From positions 5,208,001 through 5,272,000 of the forward strand of contig NZ_CP109460.1 of the NCBI RefSeq assembly GCF_036227565.1: a stretch of 64,000 nucleotides of DNA, read 5' to 3'. Both the position numbers and the translations under genes were made by a program. The number at the start of each line of letters is the position of its first letter. Position 1 is the first letter of the stretch. The stretch is from Streptomyces sp. NBC_01454. GTDB lineage: Bacteria; Actinomycetota; Actinomycetes; Streptomycetales; Streptomycetaceae. The notes under the pieces were generated by a model. The model was given only the letters and a program-made list of their open reading frames with translations. It did no database searches and was not told where the DNA came from. Below are positions 40,847-50,025 of the stretch, one piece after another.

Positions 40847-41945
40847 CGAGGAAGGGCGGACGGGCGCCGCCGGGGTGGCTGCCCCGTCCGGCGCGCGCGG
40901 GGCGGATGTGGTCGACAGACCTGAGCGGGCCGCGCACCGCGCCTCCGGTCCGTATGGCCTCCCAGGGACGCTCAAACCCCTGAAACTGCCCGTCGCCGGC
41001 CCCGGAATCAGTACGGGGGGCGACGTCGTGGCCCCTCCGGGTACCAGGGCGGATGCGGGGAGCGAGAAGTCCGCAGGGGGACGTACGGCTACGGCTACGG
41101 CAGCCACTGTGGCCACAACTACGGCCACAACTTCGGCCACAACTTCGGCCACAACTGCGGCGACAAGCCCGGGTACGCCGCCGCCACATACTGGCGCTGC
41201 GCCACACATGAACAAGGGGAATGCCCACCTCCACCCCCACCGCACGGGCCAGCTTCTTGCGGGGGTGGCGTGGGCGGTGTTGTTGCTGGGGCTGTGGTTG
41301 TGGGGGCGTGATCTGGCTGAGGGCGTGGCCGCACAGCTCGCCACTACGGGTGATGTGGCCGCGGTCGGCCGTCCGTTGGGGCGTCAGGGGCCCGCGCATG
41401 CGCACGCCCCGGTGCCGGCCTCGGCGACCACGGAGCCCATGGGGATCACCATCGAAGCGCTCGGTGTACGGGGGGCCGGTATCGGCGCGCAAGATCTTGA
41501 CGAGAACGGGCTGCCGGCCCCGCCCGCGCCCGCCTCGCCGGACACCGTCAGCTGGTACGCCGCGGGGCCGCAACCGGGCGAGGCGGGCGCGGCGCTGCTG
41601 GTGGGCCGGGCCGGCGGCGACCGTGGTTCCGGTGCCGGGCCCCTCACCGTCCGGCGGCTGACCGGTCTCAAGCCGGGGCAGCGGGTGGAGGTCCGGCGTG
41701 CCGACGGCAGCACCGCGCGCTTCACCGTCGAGGACGTCCAGCTCTACGACCACGACCGCTTCGACCCCCACCGGGCCTACGCCCCGCACGAAGGAGGCCG
41801 CTCCGAACTGCGGTTGATCGTCGATGACGGCGCTCGCGGCGGTGCCGCGGCAGGGCGTGACGGTGGTCCTGCGAAGGTGGTCGTGGTCGCGGCGTATCTG
41901 ACGTCGTTCCAGGCCGGGAACGCGGGGGAGAGCCCCGCATCATGA
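40836..41945 (+). CDS. Sortase-fold (class F-like) protein lacking catalytic His and Cys
   Basis: 369-aa membrane protein. A long low-complexity N-terminus (about 130 aa, Ala/Thr-rich from a 12-bp tandem repeat) precedes a membrane segment LLAGVAWAVLLLGLWLWG. The sortase-like domain starts TEPMGITIEALGVRGAGIG and follows the class F order: WYAAGPQPGEAGAALLVG, TVRRLTGLKPGQRVEVRRAD, ELRLIV and VVVVAAYLTSF. Active class F enzymes have GHVD at the first site and ITC at the second. Here these read GRAGG (Arg258) and LIVDD (Val329), so both catalytic residues are replaced. It is therefore probably not a transpeptidase. ATG 40836 overlaps the previous stop. Confidence 0.8.
   Translation: MSADEEGRTGAAGVAAPSGARGADVVDRPERAAHRASGPYGLPGTLKPLKLPVAGPGISTGGDVVAPPGTRADAGSEKSAGGRTATATAATVATTTATTSATTSATTAATSPGTPPPHTGAAPHMNKGNAHLHPHRTGQLLAGVAWAVLLLGLWLWGRDLAEGVAAQLATTGDVAAVGRPLGRQGPAHAHAPVPASATTEPMGITIEALGVRGAGIGAQDLDENGLPAPPAPASPDTVSWYAAGPQPGEAGAALLVGRAGGDRGSGAGPLTVRRLTGLKPGQRVEVRRADGSTARFTVEDVQLYDHDRFDPHRAYAPHEGGRSELRLIVDDGARGGAAAGRDGGPAKVVVVAAYLTSFQAGNAGESPAS
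41111..41158 (+). repeat. 12-bp tandem repeat inside the sortase-like gene
   Basis: Four copies of GGCCACAACTWC (last copy GC) run from 41111 to 41158. In frame they encode a Thr/Ala/Ser array (ATT/SATT units) in the low-complexity linker before the membrane helix. Confidence 0.8.
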
Positions 41946-42083
41946 CGGGCGCGCTCCGTCAAGTCCCTTAGCGAGGACGGTGCAGGGCGCGTCCACAGGC
42001 CGACCCGGCAGGGGGGCCGTGTGCCACGATGGGGGCGGCCGGTGTTCTTCAGTCGGTCGTGTTCCGTGCCCGAGGGGGAGTGG

Positions 42084-43154
42084 ATGGACGGCAATCTGCG
42101 GCGGACGGCCGGGGCCGGGCCGCCGACGGGCCGCTCCGGTGCCGGACGGCGGCGTCTCGCGCATCCCGGTGCGGCAGCGGCGGGAGCGATGGCTGTGCTG
42201 CTGCTCGCCGGCTGTTCCTCCGACGGCGGCAAGGACGACGGCCTGCCGGCCGAGCCGGGCCAACGCCCCAAGTCCGTCACGCCGTTCTGGGTCAACCCGG
42301 ACAGCAAGGCGGCCCGCCAGATGTCCGCGTACCGCAAGGACGACAAGTCCGCGGACGCCCGCCTGGTCAACAAGATCGCGGCGCAGCCGGTCGCCGAGTG
42401 GATAGGCGTCGACGACCCGCAAGGGGAGGCCCGGGGCTTCACCGAGGCGGCCGCCAAGGCCGGCCGTGAGGCGCTGCTGGTCCTCTACAACATCCCGCAC
42501 CGCGACTGCGGCAGCTACTCCCAGGGAGGCGCCGCCGACGGCAACGCCTACCGGGCGTGGCTGGACGGTGTGCTCAAGGGCATCGGCGACCGCCCCACCA
42601 CCGTCATCCTGGAGCCCGACGCGCTGCCGCACATCGCGGACAAGTGCACCCCGCAGAAGTTCCAGGAGGAGCGGTACGCCCTGCTGACGGAGGCGGTCGG
42701 CAAGCTCAAGGCGCTGCCGCACACCAAGGTTTATCTGGATGCCGGCAATCCGCACTGGATCAAGGACCCGGGCCAGATGGTCGAACCCCTCAAGCGGGCC
42801 GGTATCGACCGGGCCGACGGCTTCGCGCTGAACATCTCCAACTACCAGACCACCGCGGAGAACACGAAGTACGGCAAGCAGCTGTCCGCCATGGTCGGCG
42901 GCAAGCGCTTCGTCATCGACACCAGCCGCAACGGCAACGGTCCGGCGCCCGGCGGCGACGACCCGGAGAACTGGTGCAACCCCCCGGGGCGCGCCCTGGG
43001 CACTCCGCCGACGACCAAGACCGCCGATCCCCTGATCGCCGACTACCTGTGGATCAAGCGCCCGGGTGAGTCGGACGGCACCTGCAAGGGCGGCCCGAAG
43101 GCGGGCGCCTGGTGGCCCTCGTACGCGTTGGGGCTGGCGCGCGGCGCGAAGTAG
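42084..43154 (+). CDS. cslZ: GH6-family secreted glycanase of the csl locus
   Basis: 356-aa glycoside hydrolase family 6 protein. It has an N-terminal twin-basic stretch and a lipobox-like LLLAGCSS, so it is likely membrane-tethered or secreted. The GH6 landmarks are YNIPHRDCGSYSQGG (catalytic Asp in DCGxYSxGG), VILEPDALPHI (EPD), YLDAGNPHWI, NISNYQTT, and FVIDTSRNGNGP near the C-terminus. ATG 42084 is preferred with GGGGGAG upstream. It converges on glxA and cslA. The enzyme hydrolyses beta-1,4-glucan, consistent with a role in releasing or trimming the CslA/GlxA glycan at hyphal tips. The symbol rests on the gene context. Confidence 0.85.
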   Translation: MDGNLRRTAGAGPPTGRSGAGRRRLAHPGAAAAGAMAVLLLAGCSSDGGKDDGLPAEPGQRPKSVTPFWVNPDSKAARQMSAYRKDDKSADARLVNKIAAQPVAEWIGVDDPQGEARGFTEAAAKAGREALLVLYNIPHRDCGSYSQGGAADGNAYRAWLDGVLKGIGDRPTTVILEPDALPHIADKCTPQKFQEERYALLTEAVGKLKALPHTKVYLDAGNPHWIKDPGQMVEPLKRAGIDRADGFALNISNYQTTAENTKYGKQLSAMVGGKRFVIDTSRNGNGPAPGGDDPENWCNPPGRALGTPPTTKTADPLIADYLWIKRPGESDGTCKGGPKAGAWWPSYALGLARGAK

Positions 43155-43444
43155 CGCGCAAGAGGTAATCGGTAGGGGACGGGGGCCGGGCGGGGCCGTC
43201 CGGGCGGGCTGCCGCGGAGGCTGATCGTCAGGGCTTTGATCTCCACGACCGGCGACCTCCACCACGGGGCCCGACAAGGGGTCGCCTGCTACAGCGTCGG
43301 CCTGATGTCGCTCCCGCTGCCCGACGGCTCGGTGCTGCGGCCTTCGCCACCTGAGCCCTGATGGCGAAGGCCCGGACGCCGGGGGAGGGCTGATGCCTCG
43401 CCCCCGGAGTCCCGGGACCGTACGGGCCCGGCGGGGCGGGCGGG
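43155..43444. terminator. Convergent gap with terminator hairpin at 43340-43371
   Basis: GCCTTCGCCA (43340-43349) pairs perfectly with TGGCGAAGGC (43362-43371), a 10-bp stem around a 12-nt loop. A second, imperfect GC-rich hairpin follows at about 43375-43415. Together they separate the convergent GH6 and glxA genes. The first 180 bp contain an open stretch at about 43214-43362 without recognisable protein similarity. Confidence 0.65.
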
Positions 43445-45397
43445 CTACCCCTGCGCCACCGGCACCTTCACCCATACCGCCTTCGACGGGGTTCCCTTGC
43501 CGTCGACCGCGTTCAGCATGTACCACCCGGGCGGTACCAGGGACGGGTCCTTGGGCAGCGTGACCCGTACCCCGTTCCCGTCCTCGGTCGCCTTGAAGTC
43601 CACCGCGATCGAGCGCTGTTCGACATTGGTGACATGGGTGAAGGACCCGGGGCGCATCAGCCGCATCTTCTTGATGGCGGAGGCGTGCGGAGCGCCGAAC
43701 GTCGCGCTGCCACCGAGCGGGACCGTCGTGGGGCCGCGGTCCGTCAGCTCGGGGCGGGAGCTGCGGTAGAGGTAGGGCGGGGTGTAGAGGTCGATCTGCT
43801 GCTGGAAGACGCCCGGCTTGGTGTTGTCCTTGTCGGCGTAGAGGGAGTCGGAGCCGAAGGTCATCACCCGGCCGTCGGGCAGCAGCAGCGCGCCGGAGTG
43901 GTAGTTGCGGCCCACCAGCGGGTCGGCCACCTGCCGGGCCGAGTTGCTCGCCGGGTCGTACAGCTCCGCCTTGAGGACGTTGGAGTCGCTGCGCCCGCGG
44001 TAGTCACCGGAGCCGTTGGTGGTCAGCACGGTGTCGTCCGGCATGATCACGCTGCTCGGGTAGCGGGCCTTCGCATACAGCGGCGGCCCGTCCTTGAAGC
44101 GCGGTGAGGGGGAGTGCAGGTCCACGATCCGGGTCTTGTCGGTGGACTTCGGGTCCTCGCCGACGCCGCCCCCGCCCAGCACCATGTAGCGCTGCTGCTG
44201 GGCCGGCGGCAACAGCACCGACATCGACGTCTCCAGGATGTTCGGGTCGCTCATCCCTGGCACCAGCTGGAACTTGTTGGACTTGAGGTCCCAGATGCCG
44301 GGCTTGCGGCCGATGTTGTCCGGCCCGTAGCCGGCGTTGGAGCCGGTGTAGAAGATCCGGCCCTTGTCGGTCAGGAAGAGCGCCGGGTAGGTCGGGAAGA
44401 AGCGCCGCTTGGGCAGATAGCGCCACTTCTTCGTCTTCGGGTCGTAGATCTCCTGCTTGCCGGGGACGACCTGCCCGATCTCGTCGAGGCCGGAGACCGA
44501 GAGCACCTTGCCGTCCTGCAGGGACGTGAGGGTGGGGTACCAGCGGGCCTCGTTCATCGGGCTGAGAGGGAGGTAGCGCTCGGCCACCGGGTCGAACTCG
44601 AAGGAGTCCTTGATCCCCTGGAAGTCCTTCTTGTCGAAGGACAGCTTCTGCGCGATGCCGTAGAAGTTACGGGCGTCCGCGCCGGTCAGGCCGTGGATGC
44701 GGTAGTTGTCCTGGGAACCGGTGGAGTGGCTGCGGCCGTCCTTGAGCGCCTCGACATAGACCCGGGCCTCACTGTGCACCACCATGACCTTGCCGGTCTT
44801 CGGGTCGGTCTTCTTCTTCGCCCGCGGCACCACGACCGGGTCCTTGGAGGCGAAGGTCTTGCCGTTCTGCTTGCCCGTGAAGAGCGTGCCGGCCGGGAAC
44901 GTCTTGGGGCCGTCCGGGTTCTCGTTGTAGACGATCATGAGGCCGCCGGCCTTCTTCACGTCGCCGTTCAGCTTCTCGTAGCGCTGGGTGCCGCCGGCCA
45001 CCAGGAGCTTGCCGTCCGGGAGCTGGGTGTGCCCGGAGCAGAAGAGGTCCTTGGGCGTGGGGATGTTCTTGAAGGTGTTCTTCTCCGGGTCCCACAGGAC
45101 CGTACGGAACGATTTCGCCCTGAAGTTCGCCGCGTTGTTGCCGGAGCCCGCGACCAGCAGCACCTTCCCCGTGTGCAGCAGGGCCGCGTGGATGGTGTTG
45201 ATGCGGTACTTCTGCGGGACGTTGACGACGTCCCACTTGCCGTTCGCCGCCTTGTACTCCGGCTTGTCGATCTTGTACTGGTGGTACTGCTCCGAGGCGA
45301 AGCTGTAGAGGGCCGGCCCGTTCATCCCGGCCAGCGCAACCACCACTGCCGTCGCTATCGCCACTCGGCGGGCGCGACGGCTCGGACGGTACTTCAT
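43445..45397 (-). CDS. glxA: Radical copper oxidase, galactose-oxidase-like
   Basis: 650-aa secreted mononuclear copper radical oxidase. One N-terminal hydrophobic segment (ATAVVVALAGMNGPALYSF) acts as anchor. Kelch-like beta-propeller repeats follow. The Tyr-Cys cofactor is readable as Cys120 in DLFCSGHTQLPDG and Tyr287 in NEARWYPTL, with Trp286 adjacent. Copper ligands fit Tyr499/His500 in GRNYHSGALLLP and His588 in GSFTHVTN. These match GlxA of Streptomyces, which oxidises a glycan made by CslA and is needed for normal hyphal-tip material and pellet formation. The ATG overlaps the cslA stop (ATGA), so the two are coupled. Confidence 0.93.
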   Translation of the reverse strand: MKYRPSRRARRVAIATAVVVALAGMNGPALYSFASEQYHQYKIDKPEYKAANGKWDVVNVPQKYRINTIHAALLHTGKVLLVAGSGNNAANFRAKSFRTVLWDPEKNTFKNIPTPKDLFCSGHTQLPDGKLLVAGGTQRYEKLNGDVKKAGGLMIVYNENPDGPKTFPAGTLFTGKQNGKTFASKDPVVVPRAKKKTDPKTGKVMVVHSEARVYVEALKDGRSHSTGSQDNYRIHGLTGADARNFYGIAQKLSFDKKDFQGIKDSFEFDPVAERYLPLSPMNEARWYPTLTSLQDGKVLSVSGLDEIGQVVPGKQEIYDPKTKKWRYLPKRRFFPTYPALFLTDKGRIFYTGSNAGYGPDNIGRKPGIWDLKSNKFQLVPGMSDPNILETSMSVLLPPAQQQRYMVLGGGGVGEDPKSTDKTRIVDLHSPSPRFKDGPPLYAKARYPSSVIMPDDTVLTTNGSGDYRGRSDSNVLKAELYDPASNSARQVADPLVGRNYHSGALLLPDGRVMTFGSDSLYADKDNTKPGVFQQQIDLYTPPYLYRSSRPELTDRGPTTVPLGGSATFGAPHASAIKKMRLMRPGSFTHVTNVEQRSIAVDFKATEDGNGVRVTLPKDPSLVPPGWYMLNAVDGKGTPSKAVWVKVPVAQG

Positions 45398-47712
45398 GTG
45401 TGACGTCCCCCAAGGGCGATCTGCATGGTCTGTTCGCTGACGGACGGGGCGGCGGTGCGGTCGCCGGCCCGGTCGGTGGCCCGCTCGTCGGCCCGCTCGC
45501 CTGCCCGGTCGGTGGCCGCGGCGCCGGCCTCATCGGAACCCCGGTCCTCGGACCGGTTCCCGTCCTGATCCCCGTCCTTTGCCCGGTCCCCGTCCCGGCC
45601 CTCTGCCGGGTCTCGATCCCCGACCCCGACCCCGACCCCGTCCCCGTCCTCGGCCCGGTCCCGGGCTCGCTCCTCGGCCTGGTCAGCGGGCCGCCTGGCA
45701 TGCGCGGCCGCCCGCCGCCCGCCGCCGGCGCTCCCGGCAGTGCCTCCGGAAACGGCACCGGAAACGGCACCGGCAGCGTCACCTGCCGTGACACCTCCCG
45801 CAGCCGTGACCGTGGCCCCGACAACGGTGTCGGCGAGGCCGGCGCCGCTGGTGCCGACGAGGGTGCCGGTGCTCGCGCCGTCCGCGTTGCCGGCGGTGCC
45901 CCCAGCCGGGGCGGTGGCCTGCTTCCGCTTCTCCGTACGCAGGGAATGGCGCCAGGCGGCGATCGGCGCGGCGGTGATGAGCATGGCGAGCACGGCCCAG
46001 GTGACCATCGCCGGATGGCTGTGGCCCAGCACGAACGAGGCCACCAGCGAGCCGCCGAAGACGGCCAGGAAGAACAGATGCACCCGGAAGGTGCCGAACA
46101 GGGTGTCCGGGCTGGACGAGTCACCCTTCGGCGTCACCACGAACTTGCTCTTGCGGCGCAGCACGGCGTCGAACAGCGACCGGGCGTAGATCGGCGCCGA
46201 CAGCGCGGACATCACCATGCCCGCGACACCGCCGGAGCCCTCCGGCTCGTGCGGCGAGACGTTGTGCCGCCGGTTCCAGATGTACAGCCCGATCTGCAGC
46301 GCCGAGGCGTTGCCGTACAGCATCATCCACACGGCCGGATCGATCTCCACACCCGAGGCGCCGAGCCCCAGGAACAACGCACAGCTCAGGGCCGCCAGAA
46401 TCCAGTTCAGGGCGGACATCGGGTAGAAGATGACCATCATCGAGTAGTTGAAGAGCCGGCCCACGGGCAGGGTGAACGGCGCCTTCCAGAACTGCTTGAG
46501 GATCGTCTCGTACGTCCCGCGCGACCAGCGCAGCTGCTGGGTGAAGAAGTCCGTCCAGGCCGTGGGCCCCTCGCCGACCGCGAGCACGTCCGGCGTGTAG
46601 ACCGAGCGCCACTTCTTCCCGGTCTGCGGATTGCGGTGCCGGTGCATCTCGAAACCGGTCGCCATGTCCTCGGTGATCGAGTCGTACAGCCCGCCGATCT
46701 GCTGGAGCGCGCTGATGCGGACGGCGTTGGACGTGCCGACGAACATCGGCGCGCCGTAGCGGTTGCCGGCCCGCTGGACCAGCGCGTGGAAGAGGAACTG
46801 CTGGGACTCGGCGGCCTTGGTGACGAAGGTGTCGTAGTTGCCGTACACCTGGGGGCCGATGACGAACCCCACGTCCGGGTCGCGGAAGAAGCCCAGCATC
46901 CGCTCCAGGTAGTTGGGCAGCGGGACATGGTCGGTGTCGACGGAGGCGAAGTAGTCGTAGGCGTCGCCGTGCGCCTGCAGCCAGGCGTTGTAGTTGCCGT
47001 GCTTGGTCTTGGCGCGGTGCGGGCCCTTGGGGAGGTTCCACTCCGGGACGCCCTTACGGGTGAAGTGGTGGACGCCCAGCCGCCGGCAGACCTCCTTGAC
47101 CTCGGGGTCGTCACCCTCGTCCAGCAGCCAGATGTGCAGCAGCCCGCGGTGGCGGATCTTGACCGCCGCCTCCAGCGTCTTCGTCACCATGTCCAGCGGT
47201 TCCTTGCCGGGCACGAAGGACGTGAGGAAGGCGACGCGGGTGCCGCTCTCGGGTATGACGGGTATGGGGTCGCGGGCGACGAGGGTGGCGTGCGCGTTGG
47301 ACAGCACATTCATGCACCGGAAGAACTCGATCAGCCCGATCGACACCAGCATGACGACGTCCAGCACGGGCAGGAAGTCGTAGGCGGGGTAGTCGCGTTC
47401 GGTCCAGTGCTCCGGCTGCATCAGCCAGATGAGCAGCCCGAACGAGACCAGCGGCGCGGCACCGAGCAGCAGCGCGGCCCGGATGCGGTGCGGTTCGCCG
47501 GAGAGCAGCGAGCGGTAGCGGACCGTGTAGGGCTTGTCCGGGTCGGGCTGGGTGAGCGGCCCGGCCAGCCTGCTGTAGTGCTCGTAGTCGTAGCGCGGCA
47601 GCGGCTTGCGCGCCATCTGCCGCTGCCGGCGGTGGCGTGGCATGCGCAGGCGTGTCGTGGCGGAGGGGTCGTACGGCTGCTGTGTCCCGGCGCCCTCAGG
47701 CGGCGATGTCAT
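45394..47712 (-). CDS. cslA: Cellulose-synthase-like glycosyltransferase
   Basis: 772-aa GT2 membrane glycan synthase. From ATG 47712, about 75 basic residues precede two membrane helices, the catalytic domain, and further helices. The GT2 motifs are present: D200-region LLDEGDD, DxD as SVDTDH (259, 261), TED at about 347-349, and QxxRW as QQLRW at about 392-396. It forms a beta-1,4-glucan-like polymer at hyphal tips in streptomycetes. The last 150 residues are an Ala/Gly run and then an Asp/Arg/Gly-rich repeat tract, ending in SVSEQTMQIALGGRHT. The low-complexity tract makes it longer than the roughly 650-aa relatives. It overlaps glxA by 4 bp. Confidence 0.92.
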   Translation of the reverse strand: MTSPPEGAGTQQPYDPSATTRLRMPRHRRQRQMARKPLPRYDYEHYSRLAGPLTQPDPDKPYTVRYRSLLSGEPHRIRAALLLGAAPLVSFGLLIWLMQPEHWTERDYPAYDFLPVLDVVMLVSIGLIEFFRCMNVLSNAHATLVARDPIPVIPESGTRVAFLTSFVPGKEPLDMVTKTLEAAVKIRHRGLLHIWLLDEGDDPEVKEVCRRLGVHHFTRKGVPEWNLPKGPHRAKTKHGNYNAWLQAHGDAYDYFASVDTDHVPLPNYLERMLGFFRDPDVGFVIGPQVYGNYDTFVTKAAESQQFLFHALVQRAGNRYGAPMFVGTSNAVRISALQQIGGLYDSITEDMATGFEMHRHRNPQTGKKWRSVYTPDVLAVGEGPTAWTDFFTQQLRWSRGTYETILKQFWKAPFTLPVGRLFNYSMMVIFYPMSALNWILAALSCALFLGLGASGVEIDPAVWMMLYGNASALQIGLYIWNRRHNVSPHEPEGSGGVAGMVMSALSAPIYARSLFDAVLRRKSKFVVTPKGDSSSPDTLFGTFRVHLFFLAVFGGSLVASFVLGHSHPAMVTWAVLAMLITAAPIAAWRHSLRTEKRKQATAPAGGTAGNADGASTGTLVGTSGAGLADTVVGATVTAAGGVTAGDAAGAVSGAVSGGTAGSAGGGRRAAAHARRPADQAEERARDRAEDGDGVGVGVGDRDPAEGRDGDRAKDGDQDGNRSEDRGSDEAGAAATDRAGERADERATDRAGDRTAAPSVSEQTMQIALGGRHT

Positions 47713-48956
47713 GAATCCATCCCCCCGCGCGCAACGTCGGCTGCGCGCCCGTCTGCTGATGGCCCGGGTCCGCGGTCCCCCGCGGTCGATCCGGGCGCTC
47801 TGAATGTCGGCGACCTGCACCGTCAGACGGTGACGACCATCTTCCGGTTGCGTGTGCAACACCTCCGCGATCTTGCCAAGCGGAGAGTTCCCCGTGTTCA
47901 CATCACGCCACCCGGCGTACCCCACTGTTCCAACGTCACAGAACCCGGCCCCATTTCTGCCGGGTGACCAGGTCAGGTTCCCCAACTGCAGTCGTGATGG
48001 CAAGAGTCACTCAAGAATATGCGCACAGAATGCGCAATACTGGGCGCGATGTGACGCAGGGCACATCACGCGATCCGGGACTGCCGCCAATTCTCCTGCT
48101 GTCGAGGGATATCGGGGCAATGGCCGGGCCCTGCCCCGCTCATGGGTCAGGAACGCCCCCGGCGACCGAAGAGGGATACTCCGCGGCCGTAAAGCCCGTG
48201 CCGCCGATCGGCCGTCAGCCGACGAGAATAGCGCCCCGTCGCGAGTTTCCGGGGCGCCCCGGCGGACGGTGCGGATGCCGCCGTTCGGCGAAAGAACCGC
48301 CTGCTCAGGGGAGTTGAGGCGCCCCGTGCGCGCCAGGTGGCGGCCGTCGGTGGAATTCACCGGCAAAGCGGGTGACGGGCGGATCCATGACGAGTTCGGT
48401 CTGTTTGGCGGTTCCGGTGAAGTTACCCTCGCGTACAGCGATTTGGCTGAAGGTATGGGCTGGTTCCAGGGGAATCCCTCCACTCTCGGCCGGTTGGCGC
48501 CGGGACGGCAGGAGAAGAACCCGGAGTGTCCCCTCCGTGGACACCGCCACGATGATTTCGACGGCTGCCGCGAGAGGTGCGGGCGTCTCCCCGGTGCCGG
48601 AAGGCTCGCCATCGGCCACGGCGGGTCCAGTGAAGATCAGGAAAGCCGGGGCTGGCCGAAGCGGGAGCTCGCGGAAAAAGAAAGGGCAGCCCCGGCCGCC
48701 GATTAATCCGTGTGCGATCGGACAATTACTGTTTGTGACTGTGCAAATTCCCCTCCGCCGCCTTCCGGGCGTCGCAAAGAGGGTGCCGTCCGGGCCTGGA
48801 TCATGACCTGCCGGGGGAGGTCCGGGTCGTCGGTGATGCCGCGTGCCCGCGGGGCGGCGCGAAGATCGCTTAAGCCGTTCGGCTTGCGGGTCCCGGAGTG
48901 AGCCGGAAGCAAGGGGGCGGAGGGCCGGCGGGTCGTCCGTCCGGCCGAGCGCATGA
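47713..48956. other. Long intergenic region upstream of cslA
   Basis: About 1.24 kb between cslA and the tRNA-Lys terminator. The half nearest cslA is its promoter/leader region. A Crp-like palindrome GATGTG-N8-CACATC lies at 48048-48067. Several frames stay open, for example a minus-strand one of 104 codons from GTG 48619 to 48305, but start signals and family resemblance are absent. No RNA gene was seen. The codon composition is less biased than in neighbouring genes, suggesting mostly non-coding or decayed sequence. Confidence 0.4.
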
Positions 48957-48987
48957 CTGAGGCCCCCCGCATGGCGAGGGGCCTCAG
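48957..48987 (-). terminator. Terminator of tRNA-Lys copy 1
   Basis: CTGAGGCCCC (48957-48966) pairs perfectly with GGGGCCTCAG (48978-48987) just after the 3' end of the minus-strand tRNA gene. Confidence 0.75.
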
Positions 48988-48990
48988 TCT

Positions 48991-49076
48991 TACGTGCGCC
49001 GCCAGGGACTCGAACCCCGGACCCGCTGATTAAGAGTCAGCTGCTCTAACCAACTGAGCTAGCGGCGCGCGCTGAC
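48991..49076 (-). repeat. 86-bp direct repeat carrying tRNA-Lys, copy 1
   Basis: This 86-bp block is identical to 51450-51535 and is larger than the tRNA itself, extending a few bases on each side. The two copies are in the same orientation, 2.46 kb apart. Confidence 0.9.
48995..49068 (-). tRNA. tRNA-Lys (anticodon CTT), copy 1
   Basis: On the minus strand the sequence starts GCGCCGCTAGCTCAGTTGG and ends TTCGAGTCCCTGGCGGCGC. It folds into a standard cloverleaf: 7-bp acceptor (GCGCCGC/GCGGCGC), D arm with the GG pair, anticodon stem GCTGA/TCAGC with loop CTCTTAA (anticodon CTT), and T arm with GTTCGAGTC. CCA is not encoded. A terminator hairpin follows. It decodes AAG, the dominant lysine codon in this genome. 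Confidence 0.95.
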
Positions 49077-49605
49077 CTGGAGAACTTTACACGAACTCGG
49101 GGGGTGCTCCGTACCCCGGACCGTCACGCTCACGCACCCCGGCCCTGTGATCCCTGCCACTCCCGAGTGCCCCCGCCGGCACCCCGCAGGCGCGCACTCC
49201 CCTCCCCGCGGGTGCCCGGTCCCGCCGTCCCGCAGGCCCCGCCCCGTCGCCCGTGCTCCACCGTCCGTACCTCGCCGGTGGTCCATCGCGCCGCGGTCAA
49301 AAGTCCCGTGATCTCGGGACCTTCGGCCGCTCGTGCGCCCGTATCGCTCTGTGAGGATCGAGAGCGGGGGCAGATGGGCGGTAGATCATCAGTTGCTCCG
49401 TCAACATGCGATATCGCCCGATGGTTGAGAGGCTGTGGCGACCGACAGGACGAAAAACCGCATACGCCCGGAGGGGCGCCGGCCATGGCGTCCGTCACTC
49501 CTCCGCCACCTGTTGCAACCCCACCCTCCACAGCAACGTCTGCCAGGACGCGCGCCCCGGACCGGGTCCCCGGGACTCGCCCCTCCGTCGGAAAGGTTGA
49601 TCGTC
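49069..49605. other. Intergenic region between tRNA-Lys copy 1 and the SsgA-like gene
   Basis: This 537-bp stretch contains the upstream region of the tRNA gene and the leader of the SsgA-like gene. A 10-bp palindrome GCGATATCGC lies at 49408-49417. The open frames seen across it have no convincing start or similarity. Promoter elements were not assigned. Confidence 0.35.
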
Positions 49606-50025
49606 GTGGTGTCGACAGCCAAGCGCACCCTTGAGATGCAGCTCCTCCTCGGGCCGGACGAAGCAGTTCCGGTGGCCGGCCGGTTCAGCTATCGCAGTGA
49701 CCGCCCCTACGAGGTCGAGGTCGCCTTCATCAGCCGCGGCCGGACGGTCGCCACCTGGCTGTTCGCCCGTGAACTGCTGCTGGCGGGGCTGTACGGCGAG
49801 GCGGGCGAGGGGGACGTACGGGTGTGGCCGTTCCGCCGGCCGGGCGAACTGCGGCGGGTGCACATCGAGCTGTCCACCGACGACAGCATCTGTGAGCTGT
49901 CGGTGCGGGCGAGTGAGCTGACCGCCTGGCTGGAGCAGACCGCGGCGATCGTCCCGCCCGGCCACGAGGACCGCTACCTCGACCTGGACGCCCACCTGGC
50001 CCGGCTGTTCGCGGGGAAGTGCTGA
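49606..50025 (+). CDS. SsgA-like sporulation/cell-division protein (SALP family)
   Basis: 139-aa protein, the typical size of SsgA-like proteins, which occur only in sporulating actinomycetes and guide septum and cell-wall placement. Landmarks are the N-terminal LEMQLLLGPDEAVPVAGRFS, then YRSDRPYEVEVAFISRGRTV, TWLFARELLLAGLYGEAGEG, DVRVWPFR, and HIELSTDDSICELSVRASEL. The C-terminus is WLEQTAAIVPPGHEDRYLDL. Two GTG codons (49606 and 49609) are possible starts, with GAAAGG upstream. It overlaps the next gene by one base (TGATG). Which SALP it is cannot be decided without alignment. Confidence 0.88.
   Translation: MVSTAKRTLEMQLLLGPDEAVPVAGRFSYRSDRPYEVEVAFISRGRTVATWLFARELLLAGLYGEAGEGDVRVWPFRRPGELRRVHIELSTDDSICELSVRASELTAWLEQTAAIVPPGHEDRYLDLDAHLARLFAGKC

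Noticed and set aside
43214..43362. Possible gene remnant between the GH6 and glxA genes
   Set aside because: An open stretch of about 45 codons exists, but I could not match it to any family and no start was found.
45400..47967. 855-codon plus-strand open frame across cslA
   Set aside because: It is the reverse-frame shadow of the cslA gene, with no recognisable domain; cslA itself has all GT2 motifs.
48305..48619. Possible 104-aa minus-strand protein in the same gap
   Set aside because: Composition is protein-like in parts, but it lacks a start signal and similarity, so it was only mentioned in the intergenic entry.
47852..48706. 284-codon plus-strand open frame between cslA and tRNA-Lys
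   Set aside because: There is no ribosome-binding site or family resemblance, and codon use lacks the usual third-position GC bias; more likely non-coding.
49104..49634. Open frame upstream of the SsgA-like gene
   Set aside because: It overlaps the start of a clear SALP gene out of frame and has a Pro/Arg-rich shadow composition.
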